DNA of 64,000 bases from Faecalicatena orotica (lineage in GTDB: Bacteria; Bacillota; Clostridia; Lachnospirales; Lachnospiraceae): the NCBI RefSeq assembly GCF_003149245.1, contig NZ_QGDL01000020.1, forward strand, positions 31,234-95,233. The letters run 5' to 3'. The number at the start of each line of letters is the position of its first letter. Within the stretch, counting starts at the first letter, position 1. The translations under genes and the position numbers were made by a program. Shown piece by piece: positions 40,037-48,872 of this stretch. The notes beneath the pieces were generated by a model. It was not told the DNA's origin and searched no databases. It worked only from the letters and a program-made list of their open reading frames with translations.

Positions 40037-40678
40037 CTAACGGTTGATTCCGGACTGCAATTCGTCTGCCCATGTCTGCAGATTATAAGTATGCCCGTCA
40101 AATAATTTTAAAATCACGCCGGTAGGATTATCCTCGTTGGCAAAGGCATTGGCCTCGTCTGTGTCAACATGCATTGCCAGAGAAAAGCCCGGGCTGACGC
40201 GGACAACGACGTCTGAAAAAATCAGAGAACGCTCATAGCTTGTCGTGATGACAAAGACGATGTCATTATCCTTGACATGTGCCCGGACGGCATCGAGAGG
40301 TGTCATATGGATGTGGCGTTTTGCCACAATGACCCCTTCCTTTAGTTCTATTCTGCCTTTTGGCCCTTCTAATATACATCCCGGAGTTCCTTTGATATCT
40401 CCGGACTGCCGGATGACGCTGGGAATCCCGAGCCTTCTGGCGTCAGTTACGGAAATCTCCACCTGGGTTGCCGGGCGGAACGGGCCCAGTACGATGACTT
40501 TTTCAAAACGCCCTTTCGGACCAATGACCGTGAGTCTTTCTTTACATGCATACTGTCCGGGCTGGCTGAGTTCCTTTACATAGTTCAGGCGCACGCCGGG
40601 ACCAAATAATTGTTCAAAATCTTCCTGAGAGACGTGAATGTGTCTGGCGGAAGTTTCTATAGGGATTTTCAGGCTCAT
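40037..40678 (-). CDS. pduL: phosphate propanoyltransferase, PduL-type
   Basis: This 213-aa protein has two PduL beta-barrel halves with paired metal-binding motifs, SARHIHVSQEDFEQLFG and VIVAKRHIHMTPLDAV. Typical PduL blocks GQYACKERLTVIGPKG, VLGPFRPATQVEIS and GFSLAMHVDTDEANAF are also present. Known reaction: acyl-CoA plus phosphate to acyl phosphate (propionyl or acetyl), giving ATP through acetate/propionate kinase. The ATG at 40678 follows GGAG; an in-frame ATG at 40693 lies before it. There is no N-terminal encapsulation helix, so it is probably cytosolic. No shell genes are in the window. Confidence 0.92.
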   Translation of the reverse strand: MSLKIPIETSARHIHVSQEDFEQLFGPGVRLNYVKELSQPGQYACKERLTVIGPKGRFEKVIVLGPFRPATQVEISVTDARRLGIPSVIRQSGDIKGTPGCILEGPKGRIELKEGVIVAKRHIHMTPLDAVRAHVKDNDIVFVITTSYERSLIFSDVVVRVSPGFSLAMHVDTDEANAFANEDNPTGVILKLFDGHTYNLQTWADELQSGINR

Positions 40679-40784
40679 AATGATTAACTCCATCCTGTGC
40701 GTGTATTTAACATCACCTAAATTTTAGCAGAATCAAGTGAGGATTTCAATATGATCTTGCTTGTACGGGATGGTGAAGGGGGGC

Positions 40785-41071
40785 GCTTGCCGTAAGCCGG
40801 GGCGGGATGCCGGACGGGCGCCTGTGCTGTTTAGGATTCGGGCGCTGCGATAAGCAGCAGTAGGAGAATGCGCGCAAAAGCGGACGGAACCAGCCACATT
40901 CACCGCCTAATCTGGTGATTAGACGGTTCAGGCGGCTTTAAAAGCTGCTTTGGTGAGCAGCTTTTATCCGTCTGCTTTTGCATGCATTCTCCTACTGCTG
41001 CTAATCTTGCTTTACGAATTTCAAACAGCACAGGTGTCCGTCCGGCATCCCGCCCCGGCTTACGGCAGGCT
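40785..41071. repeat. giant imperfect inverted repeat 2 (about 104-bp arms)
   Basis: The left arm (40785-40888) and right arm (40968-41071) are reverse complements with scattered mismatches. Shared blocks are TGCCGTAAGCCGGGGCGGG, ATGCCGGACGG, CCTGTGCTGTTT, AGCAGCAGTAGGAGAATGC and GCAAAAGC. The centre holds two hairpins, CCGCCTAATC/GATTAGACGG and AAAAGCTGCT/AGCAGCTTTT. The build (long stem, two inner hairpins) equals inverted repeat 1, but the sequence differs. It occupies the gap upstream of pduL. Confidence 0.85.
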
Positions 41072-41339
41072 TCGGTTCATCCGGTCAGTAATAGCGCGAT
41101 CATGGGAGGGGAAATCGGCGGAGGGCTGCGGATGGATTCGCGTGGTGGGACTTTATGTGGGGAGGGACGTACACGAGGCTGACGCCCGTGTACTAAAGAA
41201 GTTGTGCTAAGATTGTGTTAAGAAGGGGAAGGGCTGGTTGACCGGGGGGATTTTTGCGTGATATTCTTGGAACGGAGTGCGTTGATGTTAAGTGAGGGTT
41301 AGGCGTACAGTATGGGGATACGAAGGAGTAAATGGGATC

Positions 41340-42971
41340 ATGGGTATTAAGGATGTGTTGGCGCTTTTGGGCGGGCTGGCTTTGTTTTTGTATGGGATGC
41401 AGATGATGAGTAATGGGCTGGAGGCGGCGGCTGGGAACCGGATGAAGGCGATTCTGGAGAGGCTGACTTCGAACAGGGTGAAGGGGGTCCTTGTCGGGGC
41501 AGGGATTACAGCTGTGATTCAGTCTTCTTCGGCGACCACGGTTATGGTGGTCGGGTTTGTGAATTCGGGACTGATGACGCTGAAGCAGGCTGTCTGGGTT
41601 ATCATGGGGGCCAATATAGGGACGACGATTACGGGACAGCTGATTGCGCTGGATATTGGGGCCATTGCGCCTGTGTTTGCCATTGCGGGTGTTGCTGCGA
41701 TTATGTTTGTGAAAAATGAAAAGGTACATCATATCAGCAGTATTTTTGCGGGACTTGGTATACTTTTCATGGGAATGGACATGATGGGGAATGCAATGGA
41801 GCCTCTGCAGGATTCGGCGGCATTTATCCAGTTTATGACGACTTTTAGGAATCCTCTGGTGGGAATTCTGATTGGCGCCGTGTTTACAGCGGTAATTCAG
41901 TCCTCCTCCGCATCAGTCGGGATTCTTCAGGCACTGGCCGGGACAGGGATGATTCCTCTGTCAAGTGCTGTTTATATTCTGTTCGGGCAGAATATCGGAA
42001 CGTGCATCACGGCGGTGCTGGCATCAATTGGGATGAAGGTGAATGCGAAGCGGACAACGATTATACATTTGATGTTTAATATTTTTGGTTCCGTTTTGTT
42101 TACGGTGGTCTGTCTGGTTACACCTTTTGTGAGCTGGATGGAGGCACTTGCACCGGGAAATCCGGTTTCGCAGATTGCAAATGTGCACACTGTTTTTAAT
42201 ATTGTGACCACACTGATCTTACTTCCGTTTGGAACATATATGGCGGCCGCGGCGGAGAAAATTCTCCCTGACAGCAGAAAGGAAGAGGACGAGGAATACA
42301 GGCTGAAGTATATTACCAGATTTGAACCGTCCTATGCGATCGGACAGGCGGCAGTGGCGATTTCTCAGGTGAAAAATGAGGTGGGGAGAATGCAGGCGAT
42401 GGTCGAAAAAAATATTTCCAGTGCCTATAATGTCCTGATTAAATATAATGATAAGGAACTGAAAAAAATAGATGAGCGGGAAACATACATAGATTATCTG
42501 AATGCAGAAATATCAAGCTATATCGTGTCTCTGATGGCAAATGAAATGTCTCTGGCAGATTCGCGCCAGATCAACGGATATTATGTGGTCATCAGCAATC
42601 TGGAACGCCTTGGCGATCATGCGGTGAACCTGGCCGGATATGCAAAGGAATTGAAAGGCTGGGATGCCGGATTTTCAGAAACGGCCAGGGAAGAACTGGA
42701 GATTATGAAGAAGCAGTGTATGGATGCGCTGGATATCGTAAAAGAAATGCTTCCCGGAAATTCGGGTGTGATTCTTGAAAAGGCTTCGGCGATGGAACAG
42801 AAGATTGATGACACAAGGGATAAATATTTTAAGAAACAGATGCAGCGCCTGAAAAAAGGAAAATGTAAGCCTCAGACAGGCATCATATTTACAGAGATTT
42901 TAACGGATTTTGAAAGAATGGGGGATCATGTGAAAAATATTGCCGAACAATATGTAGAAATGGAAAACTGA
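41340..42971 (+). CDS. Na/Pi cotransporter with C-terminal PhoU-like domain
   Basis: This 543-aa protein has two PNaS repeats in the membrane part (LALLGGLALFLYGMQMMSNGLE; GAGITAVIQSSSATTVMVVGFVNSG and the mirrored GAVFTAVIQSSSASVGILQAL), then a cytosolic PhoU-like helical region (about 340-540; YVVISNLERLGDHAVNLAGY, ILTDFERMGDHVKNIAEQY). Known family: sodium-dependent phosphate uptake or export (NptA type). The ATG at 41340 begins MGIKDVLALLGG and has AAGGAG 11 nt upstream; an in-frame ATG at 41292 has none. Confidence 0.9.
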   Translation: MGIKDVLALLGGLALFLYGMQMMSNGLEAAAGNRMKAILERLTSNRVKGVLVGAGITAVIQSSSATTVMVVGFVNSGLMTLKQAVWVIMGANIGTTITGQLIALDIGAIAPVFAIAGVAAIMFVKNEKVHHISSIFAGLGILFMGMDMMGNAMEPLQDSAAFIQFMTTFRNPLVGILIGAVFTAVIQSSSASVGILQALAGTGMIPLSSAVYILFGQNIGTCITAVLASIGMKVNAKRTTIIHLMFNIFGSVLFTVVCLVTPFVSWMEALAPGNPVSQIANVHTVFNIVTTLILLPFGTYMAAAAEKILPDSRKEEDEEYRLKYITRFEPSYAIGQAAVAISQVKNEVGRMQAMVEKNISSAYNVLIKYNDKELKKIDERETYIDYLNAEISSYIVSLMANEMSLADSRQINGYYVVISNLERLGDHAVNLAGYAKELKGWDAGFSETAREELEIMKKQCMDALDIVKEMLPGNSGVILEKASAMEQKIDDTRDKYFKKQMQRLKKGKCKPQTGIIFTEILTDFERMGDHVKNIAEQYVEMEN

Positions 42972-43055
42972 TGAAACAACGAATATTTTCCTCTGTTTAA
43001 CAAATAATAGTAGCAGTGCTAATTATTACTATGACGTTAAATGGAGGAATTTTTT

Positions 43056-43601
43056 ATGAAAGCTACAGGAATCGTAAGGCGGATTGATGACCTGGGAAGG
43101 GTGGTCATTCCGAAAGAAATACGAAGAACGCTGCGGATACGCGAGGGAGACCCGCTGGAGATATTTACAGACAGAGAAGGTGAAGTGATACTTAAGAAAT
43201 ATTCTCCGATCGGGGAACTGGGAACGCTGGCCAAGCAATATTCCGAAAGTCTGGCACAGACGATGGGATGCACAGTATGTATCACGGACACGGATCAGAT
43301 CGTGGCGGCCTCAGGCAGCGGGAAAAAAGATCTGCAGGATAAGTATATCAGTAAAGAACTGGAAAAAGTGATTCAGACGAGAGAACAGGTGCTGGCAAAG
43401 TCAGATTCCGCTAAATATGCCGGAATCACGGCGGATGAAAAAGAATTCAAAGAAGAAGTGATCTGCCCGATCCTCTGTGAAGGGGATGCAATCGGGGCGG
43501 TTGTGTTCTTAAATAAAGACGACAAGAAAAAATTCGGGGAACTGGAACAAAAGGTTGCCCAGAGTGCGGCAGGATTTTTAGGACGGCAGATGGAGCAGTA
43601 A
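43056..43601 (+). CDS. spoVT: stage V sporulation protein T (AbrB-like regulator)
   Basis: This 181-aa protein has an N-terminal AbrB swapped-hairpin DNA-binding domain (MKATGIVRRIDDLGRVVIPKEIRRTLRIREGDPLEIFTDREGEVILKKYSPI) and a C-terminal GAF domain (about 55-178; GCTVCITDTDQIVAASG, CPILCEGDAIGAVVFLNKDD). Known role: modulates sigma-G dependent forespore genes, so the organism very likely sporulates. GGAGG lies 8 nt before the ATG at 43056; the in-frame ATG at 43041 overlaps that site. An inverted AATAAT...ATTATT stretch lies upstream. Confidence 0.95.
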   Translation: MKATGIVRRIDDLGRVVIPKEIRRTLRIREGDPLEIFTDREGEVILKKYSPIGELGTLAKQYSESLAQTMGCTVCITDTDQIVAASGSGKKDLQDKYISKELEKVIQTREQVLAKSDSAKYAGITADEKEFKEEVICPILCEGDAIGAVVFLNKDDKKKFGELEQKVAQSAAGFLGRQMEQ

Positions 43602-43696
43602 ATGAAAGTGTTATAATAATAAAGACAGCGGCAGAGATAAAGGGTAACACCCATAGGGAAGTAAATTAGTAATTGCGGGGCGGCATAGTCGAAAGG

Positions 43697-44745
<1,049 letters not shown>

Positions 44746-44894
44746 TCACTATGTTCATGTTCTCGTTTCTGTTCCATTTCTTTCCGTCCTTTCGTAAGTA
44801 TTGTAAGTTATTAATTTCGGAGCAAGCATAGCAACAGGATAGCCTGTTGCGTGTTTTGTCCTGCAAAACGCTTGTTGGAAAGTTTCCCAAACCC

Positions 44895-45236
44895 TCATTT
44901 CGTCAGTCCCCTAAATTGCAAAAGCAACCGCCGTTCCGACTTCCAAACTTCGTCCATGAGCCGTTTTAGTTCGTCCATGTCCTCGGTGTAGATACGGGCG
45001 GTTTGGTTGACGCGCTTTGCAATCTGATTGATGTTAACTCCTATTTTTTGAAGCTGCGCGGAATGTGCTTTTATCTCCGGTATATCAAGCAGAATGATGT
45101 ACCCATCAATGAGCATTTTGCGGGCGTAGGCGGCGAGATTTTGAGTTGGGAACTGTTTTATCTTTTCTTCAATCAACGCCCGTTCTTCCTCTGTCACTCG
45201 AACAATGATTTGCACCTTGCGTTTTCGATTTTCCAT
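44895..45236 (-). CDS. mobC: MobC-family relaxosome accessory protein
   Basis: This 113-aa protein shows the MobC pattern: KVQIIVRVTEEERALIEEKI (ribbon-helix-helix start), NLAAYARKMLIDGYII, and the signature LQKIGVNINQIAKRVNQTARIY. Known role: helps the relaxase open the origin of transfer. No relaxase follows; the next 150 bp lead straight to the TnpW remnant, so transfer genes were deleted. AGGAGG lies about 9 nt before the ATG. Two 33-bp direct repeats lie upstream. Confidence 0.88.
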   Translation of the reverse strand: MENRKRKVQIIVRVTEEERALIEEKIKQFPTQNLAAYARKMLIDGYIILLDIPEIKAHSAQLQKIGVNINQIAKRVNQTARIYTEDMDELKRLMDEVWKSERRLLLQFRGLTK

Positions 45237-45253
45237 GTGATTACCTCCTTAGT

Positions 45254-45343
45254 ACCTACTACGGTTGGTATAACAATTTTGCCAAGTATATGCGCAAAGT
45301 TTCTTTCACTACCTACAACAGTTGGAAAACCGATTTTGCCAAA
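45254..45343. repeat. two 33-bp direct repeats upstream of mobC (candidate oriT region)
   Basis: TACCTACTACGGTTGG...ATTTTGCCAA (45254-45286) and TACCTACAACAGTTGG...ATTTTGCCAA (45311-45343) agree at 27 of 33 positions, with a 57-bp period. Origins of transfer commonly lie next to mobC and carry iterated sites, so a relaxosome-binding role is inferred. Confidence 0.5.
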
Positions 45344-45538
45344 CTTCCGCAAAAGAAAGCGTTGCAATCTCAAAAAAATTGCAACGCTTTTCAATGTCTA
45401 TTCTGTTTTGTGCGGGACATTTTATTTGTCCTTTTGGCTTCCTCAATCTTTTGTGTCCTGTGTTGCGAGAATTCAAGGTCATAGTATTGAAAATAATAGC
45501 GAATATAAATACGGCGGTATGTAAATTTTTTAAACCTA

Positions 45539-45586
45539 TTGACTTTCTGAACAGCGTTCAATATAATATAATTGAACGCTGTTCAA
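45539..45586 (+). promoter_or_regulatory. promoter with overlapping TetR palindromic operator
   Basis: TTGACT (45539-45544) and TATAAT (45562-45567) are separated by 17 bp. The inverted repeat CTGAACAGCGTTCAAT (45547-45562) / ATTGAACGCTGTTCAA (45571-45586) matches at 15 of 16 positions and brackets the -10. A repressor bound here would block RNA polymerase, so the TetR protein encoded next probably represses itself and the operon. Confidence 0.85.
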
Positions 45587-45600
45587 GGAGGGCTATCACA

Positions 45601-46185
45601 ATGAGTAAAAACGAAAATGTCAAAAATCATATTGTTGAGGTTACTACTGATTTAATAGAGCAATATAACGGCGACACAAAAAATATTACCGCCCGTATGA
45701 TTGCAGAACAAGCAGATATTGGGTTAGGGTTAATCAACTATCATTTTGGGAGCAAAGACAATCTGATAACTGAATGTGTGCAACGAATTATAGGAAAGAT
45801 AGTGACAGGTTTTCATATGGAGCAAACATTTCAAACTGATAAAGAACGCTTGACAGCTTGGGCTTCTTATGTGTTTCACTTTCTTTTTGAACATTCTGCA
45901 ATTTCCCGAATTTCTATTCTTGGAGATTTACAGAATTATGTGGAAAATTGTAATTCTGTTCTTACGCAGCAAGGATTTATGCATTCCCTGAAAAATGACA
46001 TTTCAAAGGATGATAAATCCGTATTGGTGTTTATTCTTACCGCAGCAATGCAAACGGCATTTTTAGGGAGTGATGTAGCAAAACAAGTTCTTGGCTATGA
46101 CTTCACGAAAGCAAACGACAGAGAAGCCTATATTAAAAAAGTGATAGATATTCTCTTTGAAAGAGGGGGACAAGTTAATGAATAG
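45601..46185 (+). CDS. TetR-family transcriptional regulator
   Basis: This 194-aa regulator has an N-terminal TetR HTH (VKNHIVEVTTDLIEQYNGDTKNITARMIAEQADIGLGLINYHFGSKDNLITECV) and a helical ligand domain without recognised specificity. GGAGG lies about 9 nt before the ATG at 45601. Upstream in-frame starts would cross the promoter and operator and are rejected. The gene overlaps the membrane protein gene by 8 bp. Its A+T-rich codon use differs from the housekeeping genes, in keeping with mobile-element cargo. Confidence 0.9.
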   Translation: MSKNENVKNHIVEVTTDLIEQYNGDTKNITARMIAEQADIGLGLINYHFGSKDNLITECVQRIIGKIVTGFHMEQTFQTDKERLTAWASYVFHFLFEHSAISRISILGDLQNYVENCNSVLTQQGFMHSLKNDISKDDKSVLVFILTAAMQTAFLGSDVAKQVLGYDFTKANDREAYIKKVIDILFERGGQVNE

Positions 46186-46777
46186 GAAAATAGGAATGTT
46201 CAGTTGTGTAATTAACTTGATTTCTATCATCGGTTTCGCATTGTCTATGCTAATCGGGTTTAATTGCGGCAGCTATTTTTGCTCAATGTTTATAGCTTTT
46301 AGTTTTGTGATTATGATGTGGGCATATGCTTATTTTTCTGAAATAAAATGCAAATTGTCGGGTTATATTTCAGCGGGCTTTGCTACTGTGTATGCAACAA
46401 TTATCTTGCTGGTTTATTTTGCTCAATTAACAACGGTTCGACTTAATGATTTAACGCAACAAGCTGTTAAACTTCTTGATTTTCAGCAATTTGGATTATT
46501 TTTTAACTATGATTTGTTAGGATATGCACTAATGGCATTAGCAACATTTTTTGCAGGCTTGGCGATAAATGCACACTCCAAAGTGGATAAATGGCTGAAA
46601 TATCTACTTATAATACATGGAGCTTTTTTTATAAGCTGTTTAATTATGCCTATGCTTGGATTATTCAAAGCTGATAGCCCATCTTGGATAGGCGTTGCCG
46701 TATTGGAATTTTGGTGCTTGTATTTTTGCCCTATCAGTATTTTATCGTTCTTGCACTTTTCTAAGTGCAAGGAATGA
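46178..46777 (+). CDS. TetR-controlled multi-pass membrane protein, unknown
   Basis: This 199-aa protein has about six hydrophobic helices (MFSCVINLISIIGFALSMLIGFN; SMFIAFSFVIMMWAYAYF; SAGFATVYATIILLVYFAQL; ALMALATFFAGLAINA; and two more) and no recognisable catalytic motif. I do not know the family. It starts inside the end of tetR with GAGGGGG as ribosome binding site. Coupling to a TetR repressor suggests a stress or xenobiotic response, possibly small-molecule tolerance, which is inference. Confidence 0.75.
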   Translation: MNRKIGMFSCVINLISIIGFALSMLIGFNCGSYFCSMFIAFSFVIMMWAYAYFSEIKCKLSGYISAGFATVYATIILLVYFAQLTTVRLNDLTQQAVKLLDFQQFGLFFNYDLLGYALMALATFFAGLAINAHSKVDKWLKYLLIIHGAFFISCLIMPMLGLFKADSPSWIGVAVLEFWCLYFCPISILSFLHFSKCKE

Positions 46778-46784
46778 GGCGGTT

Positions 46785-46973
46785 ATGAGCAAAATAGAAT
46801 GGATACGTTGCTCTGTCTGGGGAAATAAAACAAGATTGAAAATTCGAGAGGATACAGAGCTAAAAAACTTTCCGCTATTCTGTCCCGAATGCAAGCAAGA
46901 AACCTTAATCAACATACAACAATTAAATATGTCAGTTATCAAAGAGCCAGACGCTAAGACGCAGAGCCGATAA
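46785..46973 (+). CDS. cysteine-rich KTR-family small protein
   Basis: This 62-aa protein (MSKIEWIRCSVWGNKTRLKIREDTELKNFPLFCPECKQ) ends NMSVIKEPDAKTQSR. The KTR, CPECKQET and EPDAKTQSR motifs identify the Cys-rich KTR family found in Tn916/Tn1549-type elements and conjugative-element cargo. Two CxxC-like pairs suggest zinc binding. It follows the membrane protein gene by 7 bp and precedes a terminator. Confidence 0.85.
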   Translation: MSKIEWIRCSVWGNKTRLKIREDTELKNFPLFCPECKQETLINIQQLNMSVIKEPDAKTQSR

Positions 46974-47010
46974 TACGCAGTTAGTCCAACTGTATGTTAT
47001 CGGCTTATTT
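46965..47010 (+). terminator. terminator after the KTR gene
   Basis: AGCCGATAA / TTATCGGCT form the outer stem with an inner AGTT/AACT pair; TTATTTTATTT follows. Confidence 0.8.
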
Positions 47011-47253
47011 TATTTGTGATAACAATTAAAGCCGCCGTTTTCCTTTTTCAAAATTGGAAATATGGAGGGTGTATTAGAGTTACCTTTTTAAGGATATGAC
47101 GGTATCAAGGAGGTATCGCCGTGTCCTTTTCTGTTTTTCATAACCTACCGCATAATTTACGGTCAAAAAAAACCATTACCCGCCGACGGAGTATTCCGTC
47201 CATAAAAATGCACACACATCATCATATATGCCTTATTACATCATATAGCATAG

Positions 47254-47289
47254 CCGCCTGTACAGTTTTGCGCTGTACAGGCGGTTTTT
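47254..47289 (+). terminator. hairpin terminator or attenuator ahead of the sigma-like gene
   Basis: CCGCCTGTACAG / CTGTACAGGCGG is a perfect 12-bp stem with a 7-nt loop, then TTTTTG. It lies 45 bp before the sigma-like gene within the same presumed leader, so it may attenuate that gene. The short stretch 47011-47253 before it shows no convincing gene. Confidence 0.8.
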
Positions 47290-47328
47290 GTTATATCCCT
47301 CATTCCGGACAGAAAGGGGGTGATGAAA

Positions 47329-47769
47329 ATGACGTATTCAAAGGAACAAAAAGAACATATCGAGTTTGTCTTTGATGTGTTTTGCAGAGTTGTATTACGG
47401 CATGAGCTTATCGACGCGGTACGGGAAAAACAGCGGCGGGCGCAGCATAAAATCTCGCTTGACTATCTGCGTGACGAGAAATATTTTGACGTGTCAACAA
47501 CGGACGAATATTTCGTAATGCAAGACAAGCCAATCGCTTTTACCGTATGCAACAAGACTGTAATTGTAGACAATGAACAGTTAGGCGAAGCATTGAAACG
47601 CTTGACGGCGGCACAACGGGAGTTGATACTGCTGCACTTTTTCCTGTGCTGCACAGACGAGCAAATCGGCAAGCTGTATGGGCGCAATCGCAGCACCATT
47701 CAGTATCGAAGAAGCGTTGCAATCAAGCAGTTACGAAAAGAAATGGAGAGCTTGAAAGATGAAGAATAA
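47329..47769 (+). CDS. Tn916/Tn1549-type sigma-70-like regulator (element remnant)
   Basis: This 146-aa protein resembles the Orf7-like sigma factors of Tn916-family elements. It starts MTYSKEQKEHIEFVFDVFCR. The C-terminal region 4 HTH is RLTAAQRELILLHFFLCCTDEQIGKLYGRNRSTIQYRRSVAIKQL. The ATG at 47329 is chosen because AAAGGGGG lies 8 nt upstream; starts at 47320/47323 are too close to it. Known role: controls element transfer genes, most of which are missing here. Confidence 0.85.
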   Translation: MTYSKEQKEHIEFVFDVFCRVVLRHELIDAVREKQRRAQHKISLDYLRDEKYFDVSTTDEYFVMQDKPIAFTVCNKTVIVDNEQLGEALKRLTAAQRELILLHFFLCCTDEQIGKLYGRNRSTIQYRRSVAIKQLRKEMESLKDEE

Positions 47770-47851
47770 CAGAGGATTTTCCTTGCTGCCCGTAGAGGTC
47801 AAAAAAGCCTTGCGCCATGCGGTTTTGCAGATGCGGAAACGGGGGACGTAA
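47759..47851 (+). CDS. short remnant of an element HTH gene
   Basis: The ATG at 47759 overlaps the sigma gene stop. It opens 30 codons (KNNRGFSLLPVEVKKALRHA...) before TAA. The position and the FSLLPVEV start recall the short HTH gene that follows the sigma gene in Tn916-type elements, but the rest is missing or shifted. It is probably nonfunctional. Confidence 0.4.
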   Translation: MKNNRGFSLLPVEVKKALRHAVLQMRKRGT

Positions 47852-47901
47852 TGGTTTTATACTCGTTACCTTAAAAATGGGCTTCTATTGCGTGACAAGA
47901 A

Positions 47902-47942
47902 GAAAGACGGGTGAAAAGCGTTATGCCTCTCACTCGTCTTTC
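47902..47942. terminator. hairpin near the right edge of the element
   Basis: GAAAGACGGGTGA / TCACTCGTCTTTC pairs with one mismatch. The remaining 47943-48097 stretch has no gene but holds the start region of the next operon. Confidence 0.5.
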
Positions 47943-48097
47943 ATAGCAACCTTGTTTGTCAGCCGTTAAGTCTGTTTGTTTTCAATACTTCCTTATCGGC
48001 TTTCGCCTAAACTGCTGCTGTTTTTTTTCGTTTAAGTTATATTTCCCGCGGGACAATCATATGCTGTATTAGTATATGATGGACGAGGAGGTTTGGG

Positions 48098-48484
48098 ATG
48101 GAGAAAAAGACAAACAGAGGACGCGGGGCGGAAGGAAAAGCTGTCTGGATTCTGAAAGCCCTTTTGTGCGCCTATGTAGTAACAGGGATCCTGCTGCTTT
48201 TGCTGACACTTTTGCTTTATAAATTGAATCTGGATGAAGGAAAAGTAACAGGGGGAATTATTGCAATCTATGTCATTTCTACTTTTGTCGGCGGGTTTGC
48301 CGCAGGAAAGATGGCGAAGGTACGCAAGTTTGCGTGGGGACTGACGATTGGGATCCTGTATTTTGGACTGCTGCTTTTGATTTCTCTGGGGGTGTACCGG
48401 ACACTGCAGGGCAGCGGGGCCAATGTACTGACAACATTTTTGCTCTGTGCAGGCGGCGGAATGCTTGGGGGGATGATATCCTGA
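48098..48484 (+). CDS. TIGR04086-family membrane protein
   Basis: This 128-aa protein has four membrane helices in the TIGR04086 (YrzE-like) pattern: WILKALLCAYVVTGILLLLLTLLLYKL, GGIIAIYVISTFVGGFAAGKMA, FAWGLTIGILYFGLLLLISL, and a C-terminal TTFLLCAGGGMLGGMI. The function is unknown. In Clostridia it is commonly found beside the SCIFF peptide gene, as here. GGAGG precedes the ATG. Confidence 0.85.
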   Translation: MEKKTNRGRGAEGKAVWILKALLCAYVVTGILLLLLTLLLYKLNLDEGKVTGGIIAIYVISTFVGGFAAGKMAKVRKFAWGLTIGILYFGLLLLISLGVYRTLQGSGANVLTTFLLCAGGGMLGGMIS

Positions 48485-48531
48485 TCCTGAGACATACGAT
48501 TATGCAACGATTATGTTCACGAAAAAAACAC

Positions 48532-48560
48532 TTTAAAAACATATAACAGTATGCTATAAT
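48532..48560 (+). promoter_or_regulatory. promoter of the SCIFF peptide gene
   Basis: TTTAAA at 48532-48537 and TATAAT at 48555-48560 (extended by TGC) are separated by 17 bp, about 50 bp before the peptide start. Confidence 0.65.
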
Positions 48561-48610
48561 GTTACGAGGTAAATACATGCCTGTAGCATGAATAGTAGGA
48601 GGAGAGAACC

Positions 48611-48754
48611 ATGAAGCATATCAAGACATTGAATACACAGACATTGAACAATACAGTAAAAAAGGGCGGCTGCGGTGAATGCCAGACATCCTGCCAGTCA
48701 GCATGCAAGACTTCCTGTACAGTAGGAAATCAGACCTGCGAACATAAGAAATAA
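48611..48754 (+). CDS. scfA: SCIFF six-cysteine ranthipeptide precursor
   Basis: This 47-aa precursor (MKHIKTLNTQTLNNTVKKGG...) has cysteines at 21, 24, 28, 32, 36 and 43, the 'six cysteines in forty-five residues' pattern. The radical SAM maturase encoded next adds thioether bridges to such cysteines in studied homologues. Nearly all Clostridia carry this pair; the biological role is linked to quorum-type regulation in some species but is not settled. AGGAGGAG lies 9 nt before the ATG. The small size hides the gene from length-filtered searches. Confidence 0.95.
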   Translation: MKHIKTLNTQTLNNTVKKGGCGECQTSCQSACKTSCTVGNQTCEHKK

Positions 48755-48782
48755 GATACATATAATTTAGTAAAGAACCATG

Positions 48783-48810
48783 AAAGGCAGCGACCTCGGC
48801 CGCTGCCTTA
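48783..48810 (+). promoter_or_regulatory. hairpin between scfA and scfB (partial terminator or mRNA stabiliser)
   Basis: AAGGCAGCG / CGCTGCCTT forms a stem around ACCTCGGC without a long T-run. It could lower maturase expression relative to the peptide. Confidence 0.5.
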
Positions 48811-48872
48811 CGCTTGTTACCGGGATTCTTTTCCGGGGCATGTGAATTAAGATGAAAGTGGGGGTATCTGTT

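Noticed and set aside
40950..41210. 86-codon frame over inverted repeat 2
   Set aside because: It lies within the palindrome, has no ribosome binding site and no protein resemblance.
45322..45600. N-terminal extension of the TetR gene
   Set aside because: It would read through the promoter and operator; the ATG at 45601 has a strong ribosome binding site.
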